The notes beneath the pieces are model-generated. The model searched no databases and was not told the origin of the DNA. It worked only from the letters and a program-made list of their open reading frames with translations. The translations under genes and the position numbers were made by a program. From Bacteroides sp. (GTDB lineage Bacteria; Bacteroidota; Bacteroidia; Bacteroidales; Muribaculaceae): a stretch of DNA of 64,000 nt. Below are positions 1 through 10,188 of this stretch, in pieces. The stretch covers positions 41,902 to 105,901 of the forward strand of contig JAAVCL010000003.1 of assembly GCA_014802335.1 (NCBI GenBank), in the 5' to 3' direction. The stretch's first letter is position 1; each line of letters starts with the position of its first letter.

Positions 1-115
1 CGGGTAAAAAATTTCTTTCCAATGCACTTCGAGCTCGGGGAGGAATCTGCGGAAATAGCCCGTTTACACCCGGATGCAGCAAAATTCGACCTATATTCGT
101 CGCCCACCTGTCGCC

Positions 116-174
116 ATTACATCATGTCCGCTCCCTACTCGGCCTATTTCATCCTCACTTGACGATTTTACGGA
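116..174. repeat. Left copy of a 59-bp direct repeat (second copy 6367-6425)
   Basis: attacatcatgtc[c/g]gctccctactcggcctatttcatcctcacttgacgattttacgga; one mismatch between copies. Confidence 0.9.
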
Positions 175-296
175 AAGTAAATGACGGTACCTTTGCATAC
201 ATGTTACCTTAATCTTCATTTGGTTATGGATTGTCGACAAGTTGGATCTCCCAAGTCCCTTTCTTTGTCGCACCTTTACGACAAAGAAATATGCCT

Positions 297-1961
297 TTAT
301 TGTTTTCTACGATATTTCTGATTGGGATCATTGGGCTTATCAGGAATAGTACGTTCCAACACTCCCGCTCCCACCAAATCATAGATATACTTTTTTCTGT
401 TATCAAAGTGGTCTGAGACTCCGGCTCGCTGAAGAATCTCTTGTCTATTCCGTGGTATATTACAGAAGTTTCTAATATCCTGCTGTTTCTTTGTTAACTT
501 CAACTTGGTCGTATTTTGAGGAAGTTGGTCGTGAACTGGGTCGGTTTTTGTCAGAGCCGGGTCGGTTTTTGAGTTAGATTGATCGCGAACTGGATCGGTT
601 TTTGTCAGAGCTGGGTCGGTTTTTGAGTTAGGTGGGTCGTTAACTGGGTCGGTTTCTATCAGAGCTGGGTCGGTTTTTGAGTTAGGTTGGTCGTTACCTT
701 GGTCAACTCTGCGAGGAATCGTTATGACAAACTCGTTGGCGGAATGGGTTATTTCCCGTTGATCAATGCCATTTGAGAAAATCGCGTTTGGATCATACTC
801 AAGAGCTCGACGAACTCCACTGCCTGCGCCTGTATAGGGGAGCAGATAGTTGGCATTTGTGAAGAGGAACATATTGCGTGGCATCGATGTGCCATTTTTG
901 ATATCCTCTACAGTCAGTCCATTCGGTAGCGCACCGGGACTATGAATCTCCAAGCGATTGTCAAAAATAAAGATGCGTATAGGAGCCTTGATATTTAGGG
1001 AGCGATGCACTAAAGCGTTTACTGTATATTCTATAAGACTTTCGTATGGAATCTCTAATTGCCCGAGCGAATTAAAATCCTTTTCCACTTGCACTTTGCG
1101 GAGATTGCGGGTAAAGAAGTTCATAATGGTGCGGAACTGATGCAAGAGGTTGCCTTCTATCTCCATATCGTGCATCTTGTCACGAAACTGTATGCCTCCG
1201 ACTGAGTTGCCTAAGAAACTGATGCACTTGGCAGTCATTACAGGAAGCCAACGCTGAGTGTATTTTCCGAAAAGAAGTATGGCTGCTACGGTCAACATTC
1301 CATCCGGACGAATGAACCTCAGATTCTTTAACAATCTTTCGATTGTTGTTCCTGTAATGACAAACTCGGCCATCTGATCAAGTGAATAATCCTTCATATT
1401 CAACTCATCAATATGTTTCCCCTTAAACACAGGTGAGAACCTACTCATCAAATACAGTTTGATAGTGTCGGTATCAAGGTCATCCAACGTAGCACCCGGC
1501 ACAGCAGCTTCATCGGGATCAAAATTCCCACATCCACTCATCATCTCTGCAAGTTCCGAATTGTCGAACACCTTGCGCTTATCAGCACCATTCTTAACCC
1601 ATATCACACCCTTATTATCGTGGTATGGCTTATTCTTGCCTTCTGGAATTGTGGCAATAACGACTGCACCTCCGGTTACTGAGACATTCTCAACTTCAAT
1701 CAAGATATTTGGAATAACATTCTCAGATGCAATATTAGTCAGAAGATTAGTAGTCTCCTGAAGTTCCTTATAAGATAGCGCATTAATCTCACCAGACTTA
1801 TCGTTTATACCTATGATAAGCCTTCCGCCGCGAGAATTGCTGAACGCAACCATCTCGCACCCGATCTCATACTTATCGTCTTTATTGGCCATCCGTTCTT
1901 TGAACTGTACCTGCCCGGCCTCCGCCAAGTCTCTCAATTGAAGTATATCTTGCTCAGTCAT
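297..1961 (-). CDS. AlbA_2/Schlafen-type putative ATP-binding/DNA-binding protein with C-terminal winged-helix-like region
   Basis: N-terminal E-K-R...GRLIIGI...GVIWVKNGADKRKV pattern typical of the AlbA_2 family; TDP-rich linker; C-terminal HTH-like segment. Confidence 0.8.
   Translation of the reverse strand: MTEQDILQLRDLAEAGQVQFKERMANKDDKYEIGCEMVAFSNSRGGRLIIGINDKSGEINALSYKELQETTNLLTNIASENVIPNILIEVENVSVTGGAVVIATIPEGKNKPYHDNKGVIWVKNGADKRKVFDNSELAEMMSGCGNFDPDEAAVPGATLDDLDTDTIKLYLMSRFSPVFKGKHIDELNMKDYSLDQMAEFVITGTTIERLLKNLRFIRPDGMLTVAAILLFGKYTQRWLPVMTAKCISFLGNSVGGIQFRDKMHDMEIEGNLLHQFRTIMNFFTRNLRKVQVEKDFNSLGQLEIPYESLIEYTVNALVHRSLNIKAPIRIFIFDNRLEIHSPGALPNGLTVEDIKNGTSMPRNMFLFTNANYLLPYTGAGSGVRRALEYDPNAIFSNGIDQREITHSANEFVITIPRRVDQGNDQPNSKTDPALIETDPVNDPPNSKTDPALTKTDPVRDQSNSKTDPALTKTDPVHDQLPQNTTKLKLTKKQQDIRNFCNIPRNRQEILQRAGVSDHFDNRKKYIYDLVGAGVLERTIPDKPNDPNQKYRRKQ
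533..694 (-). repeat. 54-bp in-frame tandem repeat (about 3 copies) encoding NSKTDPALxxTDPVxDxx
   Basis: aactggRtcggttt... recurs at about 534, 588 and 642, a 54-bp period. Confidence 0.85.
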
Positions 1962-2075
1962 ATGTAATCTTAAATATTAGAGAACTATACTATTGACATC
2001 CTCCTTTTTATAACAGCTCAAGTATCGTGAGGATTTAGAATTATACTAATTCGTACACAAAGAATACCACGAGTT

Positions 2076-3116
2076 TTAAACTAATTTCATTTTCTCGCAG
2101 TTAGAGATTATTCTATCTAAAATCCTAAGAAAATCACTTGTATCCAAAAAGTAACTTGGATAAGCTTCCTGAAGTTCCTTGATTTTCGATACGGAAACAA
2201 GAACTACTGCATTTTTTGCATCTTGAGAAACACGTTCCAATCTGGAGTAGTCGTTCATAGCAGATGTCTCATCATTATATGGATTTACATTAACCCTTTT
2301 AGTCTTAAAGTTTATATTTAATATATAATATTTGTTGGTATAGTTTTCTTTTATTGCAAAATTATTTGTTACTCGAAGGGCTTTTAGAGTATCACAAAGA
2401 TTATATTTTTTATCAAGGACATATAAAAGTTTCATCAAATCCCGGGTTGTTAGACCTTGATTTGAGTGAACAGGAAGAATATTCCGTTCTTCCTTAATTG
2501 CAAATAAAGAACTTACATATTTGAAAAATTCTAGCCACTCGTCAGCTCCTTGGCTTGATTTAAGGGGAGTTTTAGTAACTAAACCAGCTGTTTCAACCGC
2601 CATCGCCCAAAAATGTTGTAACTTAGTCCGTACCTGAAGTTCTACTCGGAGCCCATTATAGTCATTATTGTCTGAAACAAACTTATAGACAAAATGCACA
2701 CTTCGATATCCACTTTCTTTTGGAAATTCTATATAATTTATGGGCGATTTTTCCAGCATGAATCCTTCAGGTACATTTGCCTGCAAGATTGTGTACAACT
2801 TATCTAAAGTCTTTATATTCGGAAGAACCACGCGAAGACCACCTATATCTTGCATCCCTCCTAATTTCATCTGGGGATTGAGGTCAAGTTTATATATAAT
2901 TGAAGTAAGTCGTTTTAATCTCCGGGATGTAAAGGTTGCATTAATTCGATTGTTATTTATAATTTCATTTATACCAGTTTGGAGTTTATCGAGAACGAAT
3001 AAGTGAAGTGATCGCCAATCATTTATTTTTGCAATGGCGTTTTTAACAATATCATCTTCTCTAGATGAGATAGCAATTTCTCCGGCCTTATCAATTTGAT
3101 GTCTTCCGTATTTCAT
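2076..3116 (-). CDS. RelA/SpoT-domain (alarmone synthetase-like) protein
   Basis: Motifs GLRVV, SGYRSVHFVY and LRVELQVRTKLQHFWAMAVE; no HD hydrolase domain recognised. Confidence 0.8.
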   Translation of the reverse strand: MKYGRHQIDKAGEIAISSREDDIVKNAIAKINDWRSLHLFVLDKLQTGINEIINNNRINATFTSRRLKRLTSIIYKLDLNPQMKLGGMQDIGGLRVVLPNIKTLDKLYTILQANVPEGFMLEKSPINYIEFPKESGYRSVHFVYKFVSDNNDYNGLRVELQVRTKLQHFWAMAVETAGLVTKTPLKSSQGADEWLEFFKYVSSLFAIKEERNILPVHSNQGLTTRDLMKLLYVLDKKYNLCDTLKALRVTNNFAIKENYTNKYYILNINFKTKRVNVNPYNDETSAMNDYSRLERVSQDAKNAVVLVSVSKIKELQEAYPSYFLDTSDFLRILDRIISNCEKMKLV

Positions 3117-3251
3117 TTGTATTTAATTTATGGGTCTGCGACTATGCCGTAGATATTTGAGGGTTTAATTATATAAGATCTTCTTTGCTAAGTAACTTGC
3201 TTTAGCAAATTTTTATCTTTGTATCTGTGATGAGAGACTCAATATAAAATG

Positions 3252-5699
3252 TCATTTTAAAAAGCCATATAGATATATTTTAGGCTCTATTTGTTTTGCT
3301 AATTCTTTTAATTTGTCCCGAAGATTATTGATAAGTTCTGTATAGCGAGTATCGTCACTATCAGATTTCATTTGGACATTACCGTTCTTTAAGGTCTTAG
3401 CTCCTTGAAAATGCATCTTTATATCGTAAAGTGATGCATTCGGGTTTGAATCCTCTTTTGAATGATAGTACCGCCATAGCTCTCGACCTGCATCCATAAC
3501 GGCAGTGGCCTCAGCAGAGAACAAAAGAGGTTGAGAATTATCTTCTGCGACAGAAAATAGCGTAGCGTCCTTCGTTGGTCTTTTTTTGCCCTTTATATAA
3601 TCGTTCAACGCGTGACTTTTGAATGTATCTCTTGCACCAACTTCTTCTTCGGAGAAGGGAATCCAATGATTTGTAGCTTCTTGACAACTTATTGCGTTAT
3701 CAAATATGGCATAAACCAAACAGTCATGATGAAAATTAGGATCATCCTTCCAACTATTTAAGGGGAAAAGATACTGATCTCTATCATTTAACCACGTTTT
3801 ATTAATTACTTTTCGAATGACACTATAAATTGACATCTGAATCACATTATTAATAGTAATAGGAGTGAACAAGCTATATTTTATATCATTCGCGGATAAT
3901 TTATTCGTTATAAATATCTGTGTATTATGTTGAATATCAGTTCCATTCATTCGAAGATATCCTAATATTGAATTATTCTTCTTATCATAAAATTGACGTA
4001 GCCACTCGATTATATATTTATCATCCGCATAGGAACGAATGTTCTTATAACCTATTTTTTTACCTTGTGCATTGAAAACATCAGCCACTATGTGGGAAAA
4101 ATTCTCTTGCTGATTTGAATCCCAAATCATGAATCCAATTGGAAACTGTCCTTTCACATTATCAAAAGTAGAGGCCGGTACCACAAAAATACGTTTAAGT
4201 TTTATATCAAATTGCTTCCTAAATTTGATAAAATTAGAGGCTTGAAGATTTTTTAATGTTGAAAAGTTAGCAATGACTGTGCCAGGAATTTCTTGCTTTA
4301 TTCTGAACAAAAATTGAGCAAATAATTCTCTCGCAGCTGTTCCAATTAATCCTTGGAATCTTTTATACGTTTCAGTCTCTTTTGCAACTCCTGATATATT
4401 CTTACCTGTATTTTTTAGCTGTTTTGCATCTGAATGTTCCTTGTACGGAGGATTAATATAAATAACCAATTTTTTGCGTTTTTCTTCATCTGCGATAATC
4501 TCTCGCAGACCATTTGGAAGTTTATCGAAGGAGTCATTAAGAAAATCAAATTGAAATACATGTGTTGGGAGGAGGTTTGCTCCATTCTTAATACGTTCCT
4601 GCATGACGTCAACATCGGCTTTATCCAAAGTTGAAGCCCAAATCTTATACTTATCCACTAGACCGTTTAGTAGATTACCTGTACCCGCAGCACAGTCCCA
4701 TATATAGTATTCATCTTGCCAATTCTCTCCTAACTCGTCTTCGAGATATAATTGTGATAACTCTACCCATTTTTGAGGTGTGAAATAAGATCCTTTACGT
4801 TCCCTGACATCTTGTGGTACTAGAAGATCGCGACGTTTGATTATATAATCCCAGTACTCTTCCTTAGGAGGACGGTCATAACAATTCCAAAATTGTGTAT
4901 GTGCTTCTTGGTCATCAATGAACTTTGCTTTACTAGAATTGAAAACACCCATTGCCGTCCTATTACGTCCAAGTTCATAATATGTCTCACGAAGAACTAC
5001 ATGGAGCTTATCCTGAATAGTCTTATTTTTAATTGATAGAATATCTGCAAGGAAGAAGTCAGAGTCCAGAACACCTTGTTTTTTTGCTTCATCCCAATTA
5101 ACATCAATGGTTGGTTTAACAGTTTTTAGCCATTTTTGATAGATAACGACAAAGTTATTTTTACTTATACGGATTCGCGATATCTTCTTCTTTCCGATGA
5201 TAAAGTTAGATTTAATGAAACGAGCTAGTTCCTTTTCATCAGATCCATAATCGAAGGAGTACATCGAAATACCGAAAACATTTTCTACCAACTTCAAAAC
5301 TATTTGGAATTCTTTAGTAGAGTGATCAGATGGTGTAACGTTCCAGTTGAAATCGTTGGCATAGAAAACCTCCTGAATTTCAGAATAAGGGATAAAAACA
5401 ATCCGGTCAGCATCGAAAGCTCCGATGAATTTTGGAGGTAAGTAAGATTCAAATGTACGTGCCTTGCCGATAGTAAGAATTAATTGAGCGAATGATTCTT
5501 CAATTGGTTTAGAACCTTTCTTCGCCTCTGCCCATAAAAGAAATTCATTTTCAGAAAGAGATCTCTCATTATTAGGATTAGGGACGGCAACAGAGAAGTC
5601 TATATCACCAAGAATATGCGTGGTGTCATATGCTGAAAACCAATCTTGAGCAATATGATTTTTTAGTTCTTCTTCTCGTATATTATGTGGGTAAGCCAT
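3252..5699 (-). CDS. Type IIG-like restriction-modification protein (N6-adenine methyltransferase with candidate N-terminal PD-(D/E)xK nuclease)
   Basis: Methyltransferase motifs WDCAAGTGNLL and INPPY; N-terminal DIDFSV...FLLWAEAKKG. Confidence 0.8.
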   Translation of the reverse strand: MAYPHNIREEELKNHIAQDWFSAYDTTHILGDIDFSVAVPNPNNERSLSENEFLLWAEAKKGSKPIEESFAQLILTIGKARTFESYLPPKFIGAFDADRIVFIPYSEIQEVFYANDFNWNVTPSDHSTKEFQIVLKLVENVFGISMYSFDYGSDEKELARFIKSNFIIGKKKISRIRISKNNFVVIYQKWLKTVKPTIDVNWDEAKKQGVLDSDFFLADILSIKNKTIQDKLHVVLRETYYELGRNRTAMGVFNSSKAKFIDDQEAHTQFWNCYDRPPKEEYWDYIIKRRDLLVPQDVRERKGSYFTPQKWVELSQLYLEDELGENWQDEYYIWDCAAGTGNLLNGLVDKYKIWASTLDKADVDVMQERIKNGANLLPTHVFQFDFLNDSFDKLPNGLREIIADEEKRKKLVIYINPPYKEHSDAKQLKNTGKNISGVAKETETYKRFQGLIGTAARELFAQFLFRIKQEIPGTVIANFSTLKNLQASNFIKFRKQFDIKLKRIFVVPASTFDNVKGQFPIGFMIWDSNQQENFSHIVADVFNAQGKKIGYKNIRSYADDKYIIEWLRQFYDKKNNSILGYLRMNGTDIQHNTQIFITNKLSANDIKYSLFTPITINNVIQMSIYSVIRKVINKTWLNDRDQYLFPLNSWKDDPNFHHDCLVYAIFDNAISCQEATNHWIPFSEEEVGARDTFKSHALNDYIKGKKRPTKDATLFSVAEDNSQPLLFSAEATAVMDAGRELWRYYHSKEDSNPNASLYDIKMHFQGAKTLKNGNVQMKSDSDDTRYTELINNLRDKLKELAKQIEPKIYLYGFLK

Positions 5700-5701
5700 A
5701 C

Positions 5702-5928
5702 TTAATAGAGGTTATTACCATTGAGTAATTGGGGTGGATGGACATTAAGAATTGATGCAATTTTGACAAGCATTTTAAGAGTGCGTAGTATTGGAGTACC
5801 AGCGAGGGACGGTAGCTTAATTCTTACCTAACTGCTCGGCACGCATTTCCCTTTAAGACTCTTTTAGCTAATGCTACCATTAGCCGATTAATGCGTTCAA
5901 ATTCTATATCTTTTGTTTCTGTTGACAT
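5702..5928 (-). pseudogene. Frameshifted XRE/HTH-type regulator just upstream of the methyltransferase
   Basis: Three-frame reading on the minus strand: MSTETKDIEFERINRLMVALAKRVLKG (frame 1), EMRAEQLGKN (frame 2), RIKLPSLAGTPILRTLKMLVKIASILNVHPPQLLNGNNLY* (frame 3); the last resembles an XRE HTH C-terminus. Confidence 0.55.
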
Positions 5929-6302
5929 GAAACAATTAATTGATGTTATATGTAAAATTACAAAGAAAATTCGGATTAGGCAAGAGACTGAGAACGAAAA
6001 TGATAGCTCTATACAGAGCAAATGTGAGAGTTGTCGGGTGTATCGCTGGATTTTGCTATTATTTGGCTTAGTGAAGGCGGTTCAGGCGGACAAGTGCGCC
6101 GATTGGTTTTGGCGAATGGAAGCCATTATCTCCGCGGAGTAAGGTCTTTTATCGAGCCGTCATCGTCAAGTCGGGTCTCAAACTTCACACCGGCAAATTC
6201 TTCTTGATTCTTGGTAACTGACTCGCTTCTTTCAAACACGGAGATAGCGATTGTCTGACTAATAACCAAGTCGGACTTGGTGATATAACCATATTTTATT
6301 AA

Positions 6303-6339
6303 CTTTATCACCGTGGTAATAATAACCGTGGTGATAAAG
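6303..6339. terminator. Imperfect inverted repeat, candidate terminator
   Basis: ctttatcaccgtggt...accgtggtgataaag; outer 10 bp perfectly complementary. Confidence 0.4.
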
Positions 6340-6366
6340 TATGAAATTCTATAATCGGAGAAAAGA

Positions 6367-6425
6367 ATTACATCATGTCGGCTCCCTACTCGGCCTATTT
6401 CATCCTCACTTGACGATTTTACGGA
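6367..6425. repeat. Right copy of the 59-bp direct repeat; overlaps the 3' end of an LRR gene
   Basis: Alignment with 116-174. Confidence 0.9.
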
Positions 6426-7785
6426 TGCCCTCGGCAGTGCGTGAGATGTAAACGCCGCGTCCAAGACTCTCGAAGCTCTCTCCCACGTATACTCCGCCCA
6501 ATGTATAATAACCGTATACACCCGGCGCATATTCACTTCCCGAACTTGAATCCGCTTCGATCTCATCAATTCCCGTCACTATTTCTATCGGCTTGATGTC
6601 GCTAAATAATCTCCACGGCGCAAAAGTGCGCGCGGCCTCGATACCTTCCGGTTTTACGTAGAGCGTTGCTGATGCATAATCTTCCTCTCTGACGAAGTTG
6701 TAATTTATCAAGAATGGCGGATCATCAGTGTTGTAAATAATTGTTGACAAATTCTGTATATATTCCGGATTCATATCAGGATGCCCGTAGTATGGACCGT
6801 AATAATTAAAACACTTAGGGAAGTTATTCCATAAAAATGTGTAATCTAAATCGAGATATAAATTTGGACGTCTCTCGTATCTGGTTACTTTTTCAGCAAG
6901 GGAGGAACTTTGGTCAAAAAATACGCTTCCTGCTATATGAACTTCGCAAAGGTTCAGCATATTAAAAAAAGGAGAACCGTAAATTTTAGTTCGCTCGGGC
7001 AGAACTATTTTTTCCATTTCGCAATTATTTGCAAATGCACCGTCCATGAGTTCACAGCCTTCTCCAAGAGTAAATTTCTTCATATAGAAATTATTGGCAA
7101 ATGCCTCTTTCTCTATCGTGACATTTGCAGGAATACAAACACTGTCTAACTTCGTAAAGTTGAAAGCATAAGTGCCAATACGTCCCACTGTCGGTGGTAA
7201 ATTAATTTTTTTAATAGGAGAGCCGGTAAACATACTGTATGGTATCTCTGAAAGATAATCGGGCCACTCCACCTCCTCCAAACCGGTCTGAACAAAAATA
7301 TTCGCTCCTATATAACTTATATCATCAGGCAGCTTACTGAAGTCAAATATTTTAAGGTTTGAACAATATCTAAATGCTCCATACCCTATCTTTTTAAGTC
7401 TGTTTGCCCGGATATTTATAATTTCGATTATCGTGTTGTCCATGAAAGCTTCTCCTTCAATAGATGTAACCGAGGGGGGTACGTTAAGAGTTTTTACAAC
7501 CGGGGCTATGTAATCAATAGTTGTGACAGTATATGTGGAGTTGCCTATTTGCACCCTTGGCATGATAGACATTTCTTCTCTTATTTCTGTTTCCTCACGG
7601 GGCAAGCGCACTGATGCTGTCTTCTCCTTTTCCGAGAGGATGGTATAGATGAATCCGTCAATTGATACGCTTTCAGATTCGGTCGGATTGCTTGTGTTGC
7701 CACCAATGCTTTGCAGACTGCCCATACAAGGCAACAGGCAAATTACAATTGCCCTGATAATGTTCCGCATAATCTCTCTTTTCAT
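6406..7785 (-). CDS. BspA-like leucine-rich repeat secreted protein (copy B)
   Basis: Signal peptide; LRR_5-like AFxxCSNLKxFDFSKLP units; C-terminal YYTLGGVYVGESFESLGRGVYISRTAEGIRKIVK. Confidence 0.85.
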   Translation of the reverse strand: MKREIMRNIIRAIVICLLPCMGSLQSIGGNTSNPTESESVSIDGFIYTILSEKEKTASVRLPREETEIREEMSIMPRVQIGNSTYTVTTIDYIAPVVKTLNVPPSVTSIEGEAFMDNTIIEIINIRANRLKKIGYGAFRYCSNLKIFDFSKLPDDISYIGANIFVQTGLEEVEWPDYLSEIPYSMFTGSPIKKINLPPTVGRIGTYAFNFTKLDSVCIPANVTIEKEAFANNFYMKKFTLGEGCELMDGAFANNCEMEKIVLPERTKIYGSPFFNMLNLCEVHIAGSVFFDQSSSLAEKVTRYERRPNLYLDLDYTFLWNNFPKCFNYYGPYYGHPDMNPEYIQNLSTIIYNTDDPPFLINYNFVREEDYASATLYVKPEGIEAARTFAPWRLFSDIKPIEIVTGIDEIEADSSSGSEYAPGVYGYYTLGGVYVGESFESLGRGVYISRTAEGIRKIVK

Positions 7786-7818
7786 ATCTGAATAATAAAG
7801 CAGTTAAAATCGTTTTCG

Positions 7819-10035
7819 TCATTTTATGATTTTACGGATACCGTCAGTAGTGCGGCAGATGTAAACTCCGCGGCTAAGACTATCGAAGTTGTCTCCTACG
7901 TATACTCCGCTGAGGGTATAATAACCGCAACATCCGGATTCCGCACCGGCCTCTTCCGCATAATCCAAGTCTGTATTATCAATCCCAGTCACAATATCTA
8001 ACGGTGCGATATTATGAAAGTTTTTCCAGGGGTTTATAACCCTTGCTCTGTTCAGTCCCTTTGGTTCGACATATAACGTTGCGGTGTCATAATCCTTCTG
8101 ACGCACGATGTCATAGTCTCCGATATATTGAGGAGCATCCGTGTGATATATAACCTTTTTAAGATCTTGCTTCCATACAGGGCTGATAGAAACATGAGGA
8201 TCATAACCGTGATCGGATCCATAATCTTCTTCATATCCAAAATGTGAAGGAAAAGAATAATAACCAAACGGATTATTTCCAAGATAGTATGCCATCTCAT
8301 CATCCCGTGCTAAAAGTTGCGCTCCGTTGTAAAAATGCACATCAGCTGCAAGCTCGAGCTCACTCAGATTCAGCATGTCGAAAAAAGGACAACCATAAAT
8401 CCGGGTGCCGGAAGGCAATACTATTTTTTCAAGATCAGAATTGTAGCTCAGGCAAGTTGAATAAAGCCGGCATCCTTCTCCCAATCTTAGTTCTTTCAAG
8501 TCAAAGTTACATGCAAAGGCTTGTTCCATCAACAAGACATTAGCGGGAATAGAAAGAGTATCAATTTTACACCACGCAAAAGCCGCCGTTGAAACGGTGG
8601 TAAGGGTTGGTGGTAATTTTAAATTTGTAACTGCAGAGTAAAAAAACATTTTCTCAGGTACGACCGGAAGGTGTTCAGGCCATTCAACATCGGTAATGCC
8701 CGATCTGAAGAAAACACGATTCCCTACCTTTTCCGGGTCGGACGGTAGTTTCGAAAAATCGAAAGAACTCAGGGCACTACAGTTCGCAAATGCGTTTTCT
8801 CCAATATATTCCAATCTGTCACATTCGATATTGATTTGCTCTATTGGGGAGAAGTTAAATATTCCGCCCGGAATTATCTTCAGTTCTGCCGGCCAGGTAA
8901 CCTCTTTAAAAGAGGTGTTATAAAAGATTCCGTACCCTAATTTATCGGAATCCGTGGGTAGTTTGGAAAAATCGAAAGAATTCAAGGTAATACACTTCGC
9001 AAATGCGTACTCTCCAATATATTCCAATCTGTCACATTCGATGTTAATTCTCTCTATTGCAGACTCATAAAACGTTTTGGAAGGAATTGTCCTTAGATCT
9101 GCAGGCCAGTTAATCACCCGCATATAGGTTCCACTAAAGATTCCGCCCCCTAATTTATCGGGATCCGAGGGTAGCTTGGAAAAATCGAAAGCTGTCAGTT
9201 CTTTACAGTATGCAAAAGCTTCCTCTCCGACATATTCCAATCTGTCACATTCGATATTGATTTTCTCTATTGGGGTATAGCTAAATATTCCCCTTGGAAT
9301 TATCTTTAGTTCTGCCGGCCAGTTAACCTCTTTAAAAGGGGTTTTATAAAAGATTCCGTACCCTATTTTATCGGGATCCGCGGGTAGTTTGGAAAAATCG
9401 AAAGAACTCAGAGAACTACAGTTAGCAAATGCTTTCTCTCCAACTTCTTCCAATTCGCTGCCTTCTATATTGATTCTCTCTATTGCAGAGTCATAGAACG
9501 TTTTAGGTGGTATTGTCTTTAGTTCTGCAGGCCAGTTAACCTCCTTAATACCGGTTCTACTAAAGATTCCGTCCCCTAATTTATCAGGATTCGTGGGTAG
9601 TTTGGAAAAATCAAAAGAACTCAGAGCACTACAGTAATTAAAAGCTTCCTTTCCGACTTCTTCCAATCTGTCACATTCAAATTCTATATGTCTTAAATCA
9701 AAAAAGGATGCAAATGCACGTTCTTCAATTTATTTTACTGTTGCAGGTACTGTTAAGGATATTTCTCCACTAAAAAATCGGGGTGTGATTTTACGTATTG
9801 TCGTTACCGTGTAGTCAATACCATCTATATTTACTATATCAGGTATTACAAACTCTTGCTTATTACGCGATACATCTTTCATAAGATCTACTGCAACGGT
9901 CCTATCCTCTTCTGAAAGGACTATATACCTAAAATCATCAATCCAGATTTGTACAGCACTTGCAAGCAACCTTACACTCAGTAATAAACAAACAATCATA
10001 CACCGCATTACGACACTGATGGTCTTTCTTTCCAT
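7819..10035 (-). pseudogene. BspA-like LRR protein (copy A) interrupted by one in-frame stop
   Basis: ORFs 9730-10035 and 7819-9666 share a frame; the stop TAA (9730-9732) aligns with TAC (Tyr) of the copy at 13976-15340 (TVPATVKYIEEWAFASFFDL). Confidence 0.8.
8750..9670 (-). repeat. Coding tandem repeat, 213-bp (71-aa) LRR modules
   Basis: CDRLEYxGExAFAxC...FDFSKLPxDPDKLGxGIFxxT modules; ccaatctgtcacattcgat recurs at about 8814, 9027 and 9240. Confidence 0.85.
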
Positions 10036-10188
10036 GGCTTTGGCTTTTTAGGTAGTGGTTATAAATAACGATCAGAGGAAACAAATACGATCAGAGGAAA
10101 CAGACTTCTGTCTCAAAATATCTGTATCTCCCATATTGATCTTATTTAAATTTCAGCACCCACTAATTGTTAAGAATCGTTTCGGCGA

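Noticed and set aside
6126-6569. 147-aa minus-strand ORF as one gene
   Set aside because: Its 5' part overlaps the LRR gene in another frame and crosses the direct repeat; only the last ~55 codons look protein-like, reported as a weak remnant.
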